Positions 26,730 to 34,580 of a DNA stretch of 34,911 nt are shown piece by piece. The notes under the pieces are model-generated. The model worked only from the letters and a program-made list of their open reading frames with translations. It was not told where the DNA came from and made no database searches. Source of the stretch: Oscillospiraceae bacterium HV4-5-C5C (GTDB lineage Bacteria; Bacillota; Clostridia; Saccharofermentanales; Fastidiosipilaceae). Every line of letters starts with the position of its first letter. The stretch's first letter is position 1. The translations under genes were made by a program, and so were the position numbers. The stretch spans positions 1-34,911 of the forward strand of contig JAAVLZ010000024.1 in the NCBI GenBank assembly GCA_012034405.1. The letters are read 5' to 3'.

Positions 26730-27172
26730 CAGATTGCTTCAACCTTCACATCAATATTGATACTGACTTCATTATGCAGCTTAACTTCCACACTGGTATT
26801 TCCAATAGATTTAAGCGGCGTTTTAATGCTGATATTACGCTTATCTACCGGATATCCGGCTTTGATCAACGCTTCCGCCACATCAGCGGCGGTCAGCGAA
26901 CCATATAATCTGCCACCGTCCCCGGCTTTCATTTTCATGGTGAAAGTCTGTCCCTTAAGCTCAGCGGCCATCCGGCGGGCTTCCTCCAGCTGATGCAAAG
27001 CCTTGGCCTGTTCGGCTTTTTTACGTTGTCCTACATCATTCAGATTTTCTTTCGTTGCCTCAATGGCCAGCTTTTGCCTGAACAGATAATTACGGGCATA
27101 TCCGTCACTGACTTCAACGATATCATCAAGCTTGCCCAGTTTTTTTACATCCTGCAGCAAAATTACCTTCAT
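26729..27172 (-). CDS. rplI: 50S ribosomal protein L9
   Basis: Primary binder of 23S rRNA with two domains joined by a long helix. The N-terminal signature [14 protein letters not shown] and [13 protein letters not shown] is clear. A charged helix (about 40-75) leads to the C-terminal domain with [17 protein letters not shown]. Its 147 residues are normal. The ATG at 27172 has AGAGGAG upstream. It heads the rplI-dnaB-tilS-hpt-ftsH transcript from a probable extended -10 promoter, after the rpsR terminator. Confidence 0.97.
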   Translation of the reverse strand: MKVILLQDVKKLGKLDDIVEVSDGYARNYLFRQKLAIEATKENLNDVGQRKKAEQAKALHQLEEARRMAAELKGQTFTMKMKAGDGGRLYGSLTAADVAEALIKAGYPVDKRNISIKTPLKSIGNTSVEVKLHNEVSINIDVKVEAI

Positions 27173-27204
27173 AGTTCACTCCTCTTTCCGCGTGTTTCAG
27201 TCTT

Positions 27205-27213
27205 ATTCTAACA
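27205..27213 (-). promoter_or_regulatory. Candidate extended -10 promoter of the rplI-ftsH operon
   Basis: Minus strand TGTTAGAAT (TGn plus a 5/6 -10), about 33 bases before the rplI ATG. No -35 of quality is seen. Its place between the rpsR terminator and rplI supports it. Confidence 0.4.
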
Positions 27214-27313
27214 CAAGTATCAGCACAAACCGGAGCACCTTGACAGCTGCTGGCGCGATTTGCGAACGCTGAACAGTACGATAGTGGGGCAAGGCCATAC
27301 GTTATCTGCCTGA

Positions 27314-27356
27314 TAAAAAGCCCTCCGCTGTCTCCTGAGGGAGCAGACGGAGGGCT
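27314..27356 (-). terminator. Rho-independent terminator of rpsF-ssb-rpsR
   Basis: On the minus strand, AGCCCTCCG pairs with CGGAGGGCT. The stem continues, with small bulges, through CTG/CAG and CTCC/GGAG to a 4-base loop. The stem is followed directly by TTTTT (27318-27314), a textbook U-tract. Confidence 0.9.
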
Positions 27357-27386
27357 AATGAACTGTACCGCAGTACAAACGCTTAT

Positions 27387-27650
27387 TTACTCACCAATGT
27401 ACGGCAGCAAAGCCAGATGACGCGCCCGTTTGATAGCGGTGGTCAGCTCACGCTGGTGCTTGGCACAGGTACCGCTCATGCGCTTGGGCAGGATTTTGCC
27501 GCTCTCAGACAAAAACTTGCGCAGCTTAGCGGCATCCTTATAATCAATCACTTCCACCTTATCGGCACAGAAAGCGCAGACCTTACGTCTGCCGCGGCGC
27601 GGGCGCTGAGGACGTCCGCCATCATGAGAATTTCTATTTTGATCAGCCAT
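27387..27650 (-). CDS. rpsR: 30S ribosomal protein S18, zinc-type
   Basis: Small-subunit protein that pairs with S6 on 16S rRNA. It contains [50 protein letters not shown], the S18 core. It keeps Cys-x-x-Cys plus a later Cys and His, so it looks like the zinc-binding (C+) form rather than the Cys-free form of many Firmicutes. It has 87 residues and a basic Arg-rich N-terminal stretch. The ATG at 27650 has AAAGGAG upstream. It ends the rpsF-ssb-rpsR operon. Confidence 0.97.
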   Translation of the reverse strand: MADQNRNSHDGGRPQRPRRGRRKVCAFCADKVEVIDYKDAAKLRKFLSESGKILPKRMSGTCAKHQRELTTAIKRARHLALLPYIGE

Positions 27651-27670
27651 TACAATACACTCCTTTCACC

Positions 27671-28141
27671 TTAAAGATCAAAGGGCAAAGATGTGTCATC
27701 GGCCGGGCCGGGCATAAACGAATCAAAGCTATTATCTTGTTGTCTGGCTCCGCTGTTATCTGCGCCACGGCCAGACTGCGGCGATCTGCCGGTCTGGGGA
27801 GCCGGAGAATACTGTCCATCCTGCTGGCGTTTGGCTTCAACAAAGTAAGCCTCCTCCACCACGACATCCGTGGTATAAACAGTCTGACCATTTTTTTCAT
27901 AGCTGCCGGTTTGGATGGAGCCTACCACTGCCAGTTTTGCACCCTTTTGAAAGTACTTGGCAATAAACTCCGCCGTCTGACGCCACGCCTGACAGCTGAT
28001 GAAATCAGCCTGACGTTCGCCATTCTGATTTTTAAAACGCCGATCCACCGCCAGGGTAAACTGCACGACCGGAACACCGCTTTGGGTTGTTCTCAACTCC
28101 GGGTCACGTGTTAAGCGGCCCATCAATATTGCTTTATTCAT
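27671..28141 (-). CDS. ssb: Single-stranded DNA-binding protein
   Basis: Protects ssDNA and recruits replication and repair partners. An OB-fold domain (about residues 1-105, with MNKAILMGRLTRDPELR and FISCQAWRQTAEFIAKYF) is followed by a Gln/Gly/Ser-rich linker and an acidic tail. The tail reads DDTSLPFDL, so the usual terminal Pro-Phe is followed by Asp-Leu before the stop. The protein has 156 residues. GGAGAGG precedes the ATG at 28141. Its place between rpsF and rpsR is conserved across Firmicutes. Confidence 0.96.
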   Translation of the reverse strand: MNKAILMGRLTRDPELRTTQSGVPVVQFTLAVDRRFKNQNGERQADFISCQAWRQTAEFIAKYFQKGAKLAVVGSIQTGSYEKNGQTVYTTDVVVEEAYFVEAKRQQDGQYSPAPQTGRSPQSGRGADNSGARQQDNSFDSFMPGPADDTSLPFDL

Positions 28142-28202
28142 TTTGTCCTCTCCTGTTCACCGATTTATCCTGCCCTCAAATTGGTCAAGACCTAAACCTG
28201 GC

Positions 28203-28493
28203 TTAAGCAGGTTGGCGTACGATGAGAAAACGCATCACGCCATCTGTGATCTTCATCAGTCTTTCGATCTCTTTTGGTGCCTCTGCGTCAGCGCTGAAAG
28301 ACATTACGGTGTAATTGCCTTCCTTTTGATCATCAATCTCATAAGCCAGACGCTTGCGTCCCCAGTCATCAACATTATCGATTGTTGCTGATGTATTCTC
28401 AACGTTAGTTTTAATGCGTTCCGTTACGGCCGCCAGTTCTTCATCGCTGAGCGTGGGGTTGAGAATGTATACCATCTCGTATTTCCTATCCAT
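28203..28493 (-). CDS. rpsF: 30S ribosomal protein S6
   Basis: Partner of S18 in the 30S platform. The 96 residues start MDRKYEMVYILNPTLSDEEL and include DVDDWGRKRLAYEI-like spacing (here NVDDWGRKRLAYEI) and EGNYTVMSF, all S6 hallmarks. The ATG at 28493 has an ideal AGGAGGT site. It is the first gene of its operon, after a promoter and a structured leader that may carry an autoregulatory S6:S18 site. Confidence 0.97.
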   Translation of the reverse strand: MDRKYEMVYILNPTLSDEELAAVTERIKTNVENTSATIDNVDDWGRKRLAYEIDDQKEGNYTVMSFSADAEAPKEIERLMKITDGVMRFLIVRQPA

Positions 28494-28568
28494 TGCACTT
28501 CACCTCCTCTTGGACTCATTCGACTCTGCATATCGCCGCAGAGTGAGGAAAACGGCTGTTAAACAGCC
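28494..28568 (-). promoter_or_regulatory. Structured 5' leader of rpsF (candidate S6:S18 autoregulatory RNA)
   Basis: Between the predicted transcript start (about 28567) and rpsF there are two hairpins on the minus strand. One is GGCTGTT/AACAGCC (28568-28554), followed by CCGTTTTCC. The other is a 7-bp stem ACTCTGC/GCAGAGT (28544-28523) with an 8-base loop. A TCCTC just before the second hairpin could pair with the GAGGA of the ribosome site. S6:S18 leaders are known upstream of many rpsF genes; I cannot confirm the consensus match here. Confidence 0.35.
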
Positions 28569-28573
28569 TTTGG

Positions 28574-28603
28574 ATGATAGCACAAATCAGCGGTCCCGGT
28601 CAA
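28574..28603 (-). promoter_or_regulatory. Predicted sigma-A promoter of rpsF-ssb-rpsR
   Basis: Minus strand TTGACC (28603-28598), 18-base spacer, TATCAT (28579-28574). The match is 5/6 in both hexamers. The -35 sits at the very end of the upstream gene. Confidence 0.6.
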
Positions 28604-28605
28604 GG

Positions 28606-29151
28606 TCAAAACGGGCCTGGTTCAAGCCATTTTTCCAGCGCCAGCCGGAGACTGGATATGCCCAGAGCCAGCAGTGCCAGGCCGATGAAGGCGTTCAGGA
28701 GCAGCGCGCTTAAATAGGGGCTGAACAGCAGAACAATGCCCAGGCCCAAACCAAGGCAATCCATCGTCAGGCTAAGATAGTAGGTCGGACGGCTGACATA
28801 TCTCCGTAAAGCGCTTAAGCCTGACAATTTAGCAATGCTATGAGCAATAAATCCGATAGCAAAAACAATAGCCAGCGCTTCGGCAGCAGCCTTTGGCCAG
28901 ATAACTAATAAAATGCCAGCGAGCACACTGATGGTAGCCGGCAATAAAGTTCCTACGGCAAACCAGGGACTCTTTTGCCGGGTCCATAGATACAAAAGCA
29001 AATCAACCAAACCGCTCAGCAAGGCCGCGATGCCGTAGAACACCGCCAGAGTTTCCAGGGCACGACCCGGAAAGATCCAGGTCAAAACCGCTAAGCCGAT
29101 AAACAAGACAGCAAAAGCTGACTCTGTAATACGTACATGTTTGAAATTCAT
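28606..29151 (-). CDS. HdeD-like (DUF308) membrane protein
   Basis: The 181 residues form about six membrane helices in pairs (about 12-29, 33-54, 64-84, 87-110, 124-146, 148-168) with short loops. This is the layout of the HdeD/DUF308 family, whose founder is linked to acid resistance in E. coli. No catalytic residues are apparent and the role here is unknown. The ATG at 29151 has GAGGAAAG upstream. It lies 22 bases after ywlE, so it is probably the last gene of the rpmE-to-ywlE run. Confidence 0.75.
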   Translation of the reverse strand: MNFKHVRITESAFAVLFIGLAVLTWIFPGRALETLAVFYGIAALLSGLVDLLLYLWTRQKSPWFAVGTLLPATISVLAGILLVIWPKAAAEALAIVFAIGFIAHSIAKLSGLSALRRYVSRPTYYLSLTMDCLGLGLGIVLLFSPYLSALLLNAFIGLALLALGISSLRLALEKWLEPGPF

Positions 29152-29173
29152 CTCTTTCCTCTGCCTCCTGTCT

Positions 29174-29722
29174 CTAAGCTAAACTGAGTTTGCCGTATGC
29201 TGCCAGATACGCCGCAATAGGCTGCAGATCCTGCCGGATCAGTCTGGCGGTTCTTTGATAAAGTTCAGCGCTGCCGCCATACGGATCCGGTATATCACGG
29301 TCATAAAGCCCACAATCTGTTACGGGTCCAGATTCTTGCGGAAACTTGCCTGAATCAGTCAGCCTGTCGCAGCAGATGGCCGCGGCCTGACCCAGGCTCA
29401 ATATTTTTCCTGCCATATCTGCTGCGGCTTTCTTCAGCCAGCTCGCCTGCTCATTAGTCATGCACAGCACCCAATCAGCGGCGGACAGCAGCCCGGCATC
29501 TAATTGCCGGGCCGCATAGGCCCTGGCCTGAGGCTGATCAGACTCAGGAAGACAATCCACAGCAGCCTGGCTCATAGGCTGCCCGGGGTTAGCAGCTAAA
29601 CCCGCGGACATGACCTGGCATTTTTCAGAGCCGACCTGAAATTCAGCTAACAGATTGCGCAGCAGGAACATGGCCAGGGGGCTGCGGCAGGTATTACCTG
29701 TACACACAAAGAGAATTATCAT
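29174..29722 (-). CDS. ywlE: Low-molecular-weight phosphatase, YwlE-like (probable protein-arginine phosphatase)
   Basis: LMW-PTP fold with the P-loop CTGNTCRS: nucleophile Cys7, Thr11, Arg13. DPYGG near the C-terminus carries the general acid Asp. In B. subtilis YwlE, Thr11 favours phospho-arginine, whereas tyrosine phosphatases have Ile or similar there; the same Thr is seen here at the same number. The 182 residues are longer than YwlE (about 150), partly from an insertion near residues 115-140. No McsB arginine kinase is in this window. The start codon overlaps the ywlC stop (ATGA), the conserved ywlC-ywlE pairing. Confidence 0.85.
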   Translation of the reverse strand: MIILFVCTGNTCRSPLAMFLLRNLLAEFQVGSEKCQVMSAGLAANPGQPMSQAAVDCLPESDQPQARAYAARQLDAGLLSAADWVLCMTNEQASWLKKAAADMAGKILSLGQAAAICCDRLTDSGKFPQESGPVTDCGLYDRDIPDPYGGSAELYQRTARLIRQDLQPIAAYLAAYGKLSLA

Positions 29723-31080
29723 AATAGGCTACCATCTTTTCCGGCTGCGGCAGGTAAATGCTCTCCCGCCTTTACCTGGACCCAGCCAAGCTGTTTATCC
29801 TTGCACCAGATCCCTTTGGAACTGACCCTGTAGCTGGCGGCTTTACCCAGCCTGTTCATATACGCCCGGCCCAGACTGTTGTCAGGCTGGATCTGAGCCA
29901 CAATGGCGGCGGCTCCGACCTGATCAAAGCGGCGAAAAGCCGCAAAAAGGTCATGCGCCGCAGCCTGTCCGCTGTGATCTTCTGCAAAGCCGCTGACCTG
30001 ACAGTCCCATAACCTATTATCAGAGCTTTGCAGCTGACCTGGCCAGGCCGCAGCTTCAGCCCGGGCCAGCAGAGCGCAGAGGGTTCTGGACCGGCCCGGT
30101 CTGAGAGCTGCTCCGGCGTTTTGCCGCCCCTTATGGTCTTCAGGCTCTTGCTCCGCTTCCAGCAACGCCAGCAAAGTCTTCAAATTAGGCATAGCCGCGG
30201 CAAGCTCCGCAACCTGTCGAACCTCCAGAATAATGACCGGGGCCAGCGGGGCGTAGTGCCGGTACTTCATGCCCGGAGCCCGCGGATGCTCTCCATCTGG
30301 CAGCACCCGGTTAAGGCCCGCTTCATTGGCTAATAACGGCCCCCAGACTGTCTCAGGCTCCGTCATCAATTGTGCCTGGTTCAAGAAGTCCTTAATCATC
30401 TCAAACGTTACCGCGCCGGGCCGCAGGATCCGGGGATAAGGACCTGATGCCAGGTCTAAGACCGTAGATTCCACACCATAAGTGCAGGGTCCGCCATCTA
30501 CCAGATAACTGATCCGGCCTGCCAGATCCTCATAAACATGCTGTGCCAGCGTAGGGCTGGGGCGGCCGGATAAATTAGCAGAAGGCGCCGCCACTGGCAC
30601 ACCGGCTTGCCGCAGCAAAGCATTAGCAACCGGATTAGAGGGTATTCGCACCGCGACGGTGTCCATGCCTCCGCTGACTGCCCGGGGCACCAGATCACTT
30701 TTGGGCAATATCAGGGTCAAGGGGCCTGGCATGAATTTACGGGCCAGCGGCAGCGCCAGTCTGGGCCACCGCGAAATCAACGGATTGATCTCATCGATTT
30801 TACTCACATGTACAATCAATGGATTATCGCTGGGGCGGCCTTTGGCTCGGTAAATTCTTTTCACGGTATCTGGCAGAAGCGCGTTGCCACCCAATCCATA
30901 AACTGTTTCAGTCGGAAAAGCTACTAATAGTCCGGCTCTCAGCGCTTCTGCTGCCCGTTCCAACTGCTGTCGCAGCCGGTCCGCCGGAGCCGCCGGGTCT
31001 GCCTTAAGTATAACGGTGTTCAGTCCGCAGTCGGCTTTGACTTGATCTACCATCCCGCTAAGCCTGTCATCAGGTCTCAT
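29719..31080 (-). CDS. ywlC: L-threonylcarbamoyladenylate synthase (Sua5/YwlC type)
   Basis: Makes threonylcarbamoyl-AMP from Thr, bicarbonate and ATP for the t6A modification of ANN-reading tRNAs. The YrdC domain (about residues 35-225) shows VAFPTETVYGLGGNA, YRAKGRPSDNPLIVHV, PGPLTLIL and VAAPSANLSGRPSPT. The Sua5 C-terminal domain follows, with PGMKYRHYAP as the linker motif and NSLGRAYMNRLGKAAS near the end. At 453 residues it is about 100 longer than B. subtilis YwlC, partly from an Ala/Arg/Gln-rich insertion in the C-terminal domain (about 305-375). The ATG at 31080 has GGAGG inside the end of prfA. Confidence 0.94.
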   Translation of the reverse strand: MRPDDRLSGMVDQVKADCGLNTVILKADPAAPADRLRQQLERAAEALRAGLLVAFPTETVYGLGGNALLPDTVKRIYRAKGRPSDNPLIVHVSKIDEINPLISRWPRLALPLARKFMPGPLTLILPKSDLVPRAVSGGMDTVAVRIPSNPVANALLRQAGVPVAAPSANLSGRPSPTLAQHVYEDLAGRISYLVDGGPCTYGVESTVLDLASGPYPRILRPGAVTFEMIKDFLNQAQLMTEPETVWGPLLANEAGLNRVLPDGEHPRAPGMKYRHYAPLAPVIILEVRQVAELAAAMPNLKTLLALLEAEQEPEDHKGRQNAGAALRPGRSRTLCALLARAEAAAWPGQLQSSDNRLWDCQVSGFAEDHSGQAAAHDLFAAFRRFDQVGAAAIVAQIQPDNSLGRAYMNRLGKAASYRVSSKGIWCKDKQLGWVQVKAGEHLPAAAGKDGSLL

Positions 31081-31082
31081 CC

Positions 31083-32201
31083 TTAGGCCTCCATAGAACG
31101 GACATCTGGCTGTTCTGTTTCTCCGGCAGCCAGTTTTTGCGCCTGTTCAGCCGCGATCAGGGGATCAATCAGCAGATCCAGATCGCCTTGCATAATATCT
31201 TCAATCTTATATAAGGTCAGACCGATCCGGTGATCTGTCACTCTCCCCTGAGGGAAATTATAGGTTCTGATTCTTTGGCTCCGATCACCTGAACCGACCA
31301 GGTTTTTCCGCTCATCCGCTACGGCGCCGGCTTGCCTGGCGCTCTCCATCTCATAGAGCCGGGAGCGCAAAACCGCCATCGCCTTATCCTTATTCTTATG
31401 CTGACTACGTTCATCCTGGCAAGTCACGACCAAGCCCGACGGCAAGTGGGTGATCCGGATGGCTGAACTGGTCTTATTGACATGTTGACCGCCGGCTCCT
31501 GACGATCGGTAGGTATCGATTCTCAAGTCCTTGGGATCAATCTGAATGTCCACTTCATCTACCGAAGGCATAACCGCCACAGTCGCGGCCGATGTGTGGA
31601 TCCTGCCGCCTGATTCTGTCACCGGGATCCGCTGAACGCGATGAACGCCTGACTCAAATTTCAAGCGGCTGTAAGCGCCCTGCCCGCTGACGGTACAGAT
31701 CACTTCCTTAATCCCACCCAATTCAGTTTCATTCAGATCAACCATTTCCAGCTGATAACCGCGCCGTTCAGCATAGCGCCGGTACATATTGAAGAGGTCT
31801 GCCGCAAACAACGCGGATTCTTCTCCGCCTACTCCCCCGCGGATTTCCAGAACCACGTCCCGGTCATCTAGCGGATCCTGTGGCAACAATGCCAGCTTCA
31901 GGCTTTGATCCGTCTCAGCTAAGGCCTGAAGGGTTGATTTATGTTCAGCTTCCGCCAGTTTATAAAGCTCCGGATCAGCCTCACGAGATTCCTGCATCAA
32001 AGCTTCCGTATCCTGCAGTTCTTGTGCCAGCTTCTGCCGCTGGCGGATGAACGCTACCACCGGCTCCAGCCCGGCATGCTCCCGCAGCAGGCTGATATAA
32101 TGCTCCTGACGGGCCATCACCGAAGGCTCGCTGATAGCCGCTTCCAGCTCGGCAAAACGGTTTAGAATACTTTGTTCTCTTGTCTCACGATCAGTCTCCA
32201 T
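31083..32201 (-). CDS. prfA: Peptide chain release factor 1
   Basis: Terminates translation at UAA and UAG. It shows RF1 features: the stop-codon recognition segment RIPVTESGGRIHTSA (PxT tripeptide), and the peptidyl-tRNA hydrolysis motif GGQ (237-239) in SSGAGGQHVNKTSSA. The 372-residue length matches RF1, and it has the RF1-type N-terminal helical domain rather than the RF2 frameshift leader. PrmC, which methylates the GGQ Gln, is encoded two genes upstream. The ATG at 32201 has AGGTAAG about 10 bases before it. Confidence 0.97.
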   Translation of the reverse strand: METDRETREQSILNRFAELEAAISEPSVMARQEHYISLLREHAGLEPVVAFIRQRQKLAQELQDTEALMQESREADPELYKLAEAEHKSTLQALAETDQSLKLALLPQDPLDDRDVVLEIRGGVGGEESALFAADLFNMYRRYAERRGYQLEMVDLNETELGGIKEVICTVSGQGAYSRLKFESGVHRVQRIPVTESGGRIHTSAATVAVMPSVDEVDIQIDPKDLRIDTYRSSGAGGQHVNKTSSAIRITHLPSGLVVTCQDERSQHKNKDKAMAVLRSRLYEMESARQAGAVADERKNLVGSGDRSQRIRTYNFPQGRVTDHRIGLTLYKIEDIMQGDLDLLIDPLIAAEQAQKLAAGETEQPDVRSMEA

Positions 32202-32210
32202 AATATTTTC

Positions 32211-32450
32211 TTACCTGTTTTCTTCCGCCTGCGGCGATACAGGCTCTCCCGGCACCGACAGAATGTCTGTAACCGCAAGTTCAAATTTACGCCGCGGCAT
32301 CAGCAAATAATGGCCACAGGTCTGGCAGCGCAACCTGATGTCTGCACCGACAGACACAATATCCCAGATTTTTCCGCCGCACGGGTGCGCTTTCTTCAGC
32401 TTCACCTGCATGCCCGCTTGAAATTTATACAAAAAAAATCGATTGGCCAT
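32211..32450 (-). CDS. DUF951 family small protein
   Basis: The 79-residue protein has the DUF951 core VKLKKAHPCGGKIWDIVSVGADI followed closely by RLRCQTCGHYLLMPRRKFE. The Cys residues (Cys24 and a Cys-x-x-Cys) suggest a metal site, and the basic C-terminal part suggests nucleic acid contact, but no function is established. It has an acidic, Pro-rich tail. The ATG at 32450 has AAAGG upstream; an internal ATG at 32411 would cut the usual N-terminus. It sits between prmC and prfA. Confidence 0.85.
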   Translation of the reverse strand: MANRFFLYKFQAGMQVKLKKAHPCGGKIWDIVSVGADIRLRCQTCGHYLLMPRRKFELAVTDILSVPGEPVSPQAEENR

Positions 32451-32533
32451 GCCTGTTGGTACCTTTCCTGATTTCTATCTGCAACCGGCAGTCGGGCCCT
32501 GACGCAGCCTGCCAGCCTTAATATTTTATAACT

Positions 32534-32563
32534 ATTATACCGATTTAGCCGTCACGTTGGCAG
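32534..32563 (-). promoter_or_regulatory. Candidate promoter upstream of DUF951-prfA
   Basis: Minus strand CTGCCA (32563-32558), 18-base spacer, perfect TATAAT (32539-32534), in the gap after prmC. The -35 is 4/6. It would allow separate expression of DUF951-prfA-ywlC-ywlE. Confidence 0.4.
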
Positions 32564-33510
32564 CGCTGAATCACCATGACCCGTTCCCGCCCGCCATAAT
32601 CCTTTACCGTCCGGATAAACTTCAAATCTGCATGACGGTCTACTATCTGGCGCAAGGCGGCAGCCTGTTGATAGCCATGTTCCAGGATCAGCCATCCTCC
32701 CGGTTTTATATGGCGGCTGGCCCCGGTCATAATTCTGCGATAGACTGTTAATCCATCTCCGGCAAACAGCGCTTCTGCCGGTTCATAATCAGCGACAGCC
32801 GGATCCAGCAGGCTCCGTTCTGTTTCAGCTATATATGGCGGGTTGCTCAGCACCACCGCTGCTGGCGGCGCGCCTGCCGGCCAAAGATCAGCCTGCTGCC
32901 AGCATACCAATTGTCCGATATGATACATCTGGCCATTTTGCCTGGCGTAAGTCAAGGCTGTCTGGCTGAGGTCTGTGGCCCATATAAAACTGGCTGGTTG
33001 TTGTGGCAGACGATAGCCAGGAGGCAGCTGAGGAGGACGATCATCCAGCAATTGACCTGACTGCAATGCCAGAGCCAGGCTGATAGATATGATGCCGCTC
33101 CCGGTACCCAAATCAAACCAGGGGCCGGCAGCCAGAGCCGGTTCTTTCAATAATAGCTGCCAGGCTGTTTCTACCAATACCTCAGTATCTGGCCGGGGAA
33201 TTAAGACCCCCGGTCCGACTTTATACCGGCGGCCCAAAAACCAGCTTTCACCCAGTACGTAATCCAAAGGCATACCTTGGGTCAGCTGACTAGCCATATT
33301 TATGGCCTGAGCGGTCACCTCAGGGGGGACCAGCTGATCCGGTCGGGCCGCAATCAGATCCTGCTCACCGCACTGCCACGCTTGCGCCAGCAGACGCCTT
33401 GCCAGACGCCTGGCGGCGGTCTCCTGACATAGGTAATGGGTCAGGCTTTGCAGGACCTGCTCCAGATTTTCCGGGCTATCCACTGGTGAATTAACCCTGG
33501 TCCCAATCAT
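32545..33510 (-). CDS. prmC: Release factor glutamine methyltransferase
   Basis: SAM-dependent enzyme that N5-methylates the Gln of the GGQ motif in RF1 and RF2. A helical N-terminal domain leads to the linker PLDYVLGESWFLGRRYKVGPG, then the Rossmann fold with SAM motif DLGTGSGIISISLAL and the catalytic NPPY (223-226). I use the ATG at 33510 (322 residues) because AAGG lies upstream and the family starts here. The longer frame to 33651 lies inside the DUF1385 gene and encodes an Arg-rich stretch unlike PrmC. The gene overlaps DUF1385 by 20 bases. Confidence 0.93.
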   Translation of the reverse strand: MIGTRVNSPVDSPENLEQVLQSLTHYLCQETAARRLARRLLAQAWQCGEQDLIAARPDQLVPPEVTAQAINMASQLTQGMPLDYVLGESWFLGRRYKVGPGVLIPRPDTEVLVETAWQLLLKEPALAAGPWFDLGTGSGIISISLALALQSGQLLDDRPPQLPPGYRLPQQPASFIWATDLSQTALTYARQNGQMYHIGQLVCWQQADLWPAGAPPAAVVLSNPPYIAETERSLLDPAVADYEPAEALFAGDGLTVYRRIMTGASRHIKPGGWLILEHGYQQAAALRQIVDRHADLKFIRTVKDYGGRERVMVIQRCQRDG

Positions 33511-34453
33511 CTTGGCCTTCATTTTCAGGGATAACCGCCTTAAGCGCCACCGCCGCCACCTCAAGCATAGCCGGTTCCGGCTCCCGGGTAGTGAGGCGTT
33601 GCAGCCAAAGTCCAGGCTGAGCCAGGGCCCTGCCATACCAATCCCGGTCATGCCGGCCGGAAAAGCGCAGCAATTCGTATGAGATACCGGCTATAACCGG
33701 TATCAGGATCAAGCGCAGTAAAAGATTGATCCACATCGCGTACCAGCCGGTAAAGGCATAAACAATCGCACCGATCAGCACGGCTATCAGCAAAAATGAA
33801 GTACCGCAGCGAGAATGGAATCGACTGAAGGTCTGGATATGGTCTGGATCCAGTGGTTGACCGGCTTCATAACAGGCTATGGTCTTATGCTCCGCGCCAT
33901 GATATTGCCAGACCCGCCTGATATCCGGAATTAATGAGGTCAGATACATATACAGCAACAGTATGGCAATACGAATCACACCTTCTGTCAGATTGATGGC
34001 CAGACTGCCTCTAAAGCTCTCCCGCCAGCTTGCCGGATTTCCTCTGTAAAGCAGGGATACAACTGCGTTCGGTACGAATATGAACAAAATAACCGCCAGT
34101 AAAACGCCTAGGATCATTGACAGCACGGCCGCGCGACGATCGGAATCCTGACCGGATTCAGCCTTGGCTTCAGCGGTCTGCCTGGTAGATGTTGCGGTTG
34201 CCGATTCGGCTGCCTCTTGTTCGTCAGCGGCGTCATTCATAGCCTTCATGCCCAGCTTCATCTGGGTAAAAAGGCCGAACACCCCCCTGATTAGAGGGAC
34301 CTGCATAACTGGCAGTAGTTTAGGCCGCTGCATATAGGTCAGCCTGATACTTCCGTCCGGAAAACGATTAGCCCGCGCAGCCTTATCCGGGCCTAGCATC
34401 AACAGACCTTCAATCAGAGCCTGACCGCCAATATTTGTCTTCTTACTACTCAA
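33491..34453 (-). CDS. DUF1385 (YqhQ-like) membrane protein
   Basis: The 320-residue protein begins with the DUF1385 signature IGGQALIEGLLMLGP and carries the conserved YHGAEHKTIACYEAG and FHSRCGTSFLLIAV segments. It has about four membrane helices: about 112-135, 155-175, 222-240 and 243-265. The family is common beside prmC, prfA and rpmE in Clostridia, and its function is not known. Between residues 75 and 105 lies an Ala/Glu/Thr-rich low-complexity loop. The start is a TTG at 34453 with AGGAG at good spacing. A terminator separates it from rpmE, so it is read by leak-through or from an unseen promoter. Confidence 0.9.
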   Translation of the reverse strand: MSSKKTNIGGQALIEGLLMLGPDKAARANRFPDGSIRLTYMQRPKLLPVMQVPLIRGVFGLFTQMKLGMKAMNDAADEQEAAESATATSTRQTAEAKAESGQDSDRRAAVLSMILGVLLAVILFIFVPNAVVSLLYRGNPASWRESFRGSLAINLTEGVIRIAILLLYMYLTSLIPDIRRVWQYHGAEHKTIACYEAGQPLDPDHIQTFSRFHSRCGTSFLLIAVLIGAIVYAFTGWYAMWINLLLRLILIPVIAGISYELLRFSGRHDRDWYGRALAQPGLWLQRLTTREPEPAMLEVAAVALKAVIPENEGQDDWDQG

Positions 34454-34507
34454 ACAGCTTCTCCTGCTCCTTCAGGCCGGTACCAAATCCGCCCGGCTAT
34501 AACAAAA

Positions 34508-34556
34508 TAAAAAAAGAGATGTCTCAAATCTGCTCGCGCCGTTTGGAAACATCTCT
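34508..34556 (-). terminator. Rho-independent terminator of rpmE
   Basis: Minus strand AGAGATGT (34556-34549) pairs with ACATCTCT (34522-34515), with an internal loop and a large apical region, and is followed by seven U residues (34514-34508). It lies 25 bases after the rpmE stop. Confidence 0.8.
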
Positions 34557-34580
34557 TGAGGGCTATGACCAGCAGGCCAA

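Noticed and set aside
32172-32471. Plus-strand open frame opposite DUF951 and the prfA start
   Set aside because: Antisense to two recognised genes; no ribosome site or domain.
33511-33651. N-terminal extension of prmC
   Set aside because: It overlaps the end of DUF1385, encodes an Arg-rich stretch unlike PrmC, and a better ATG follows at 33510.
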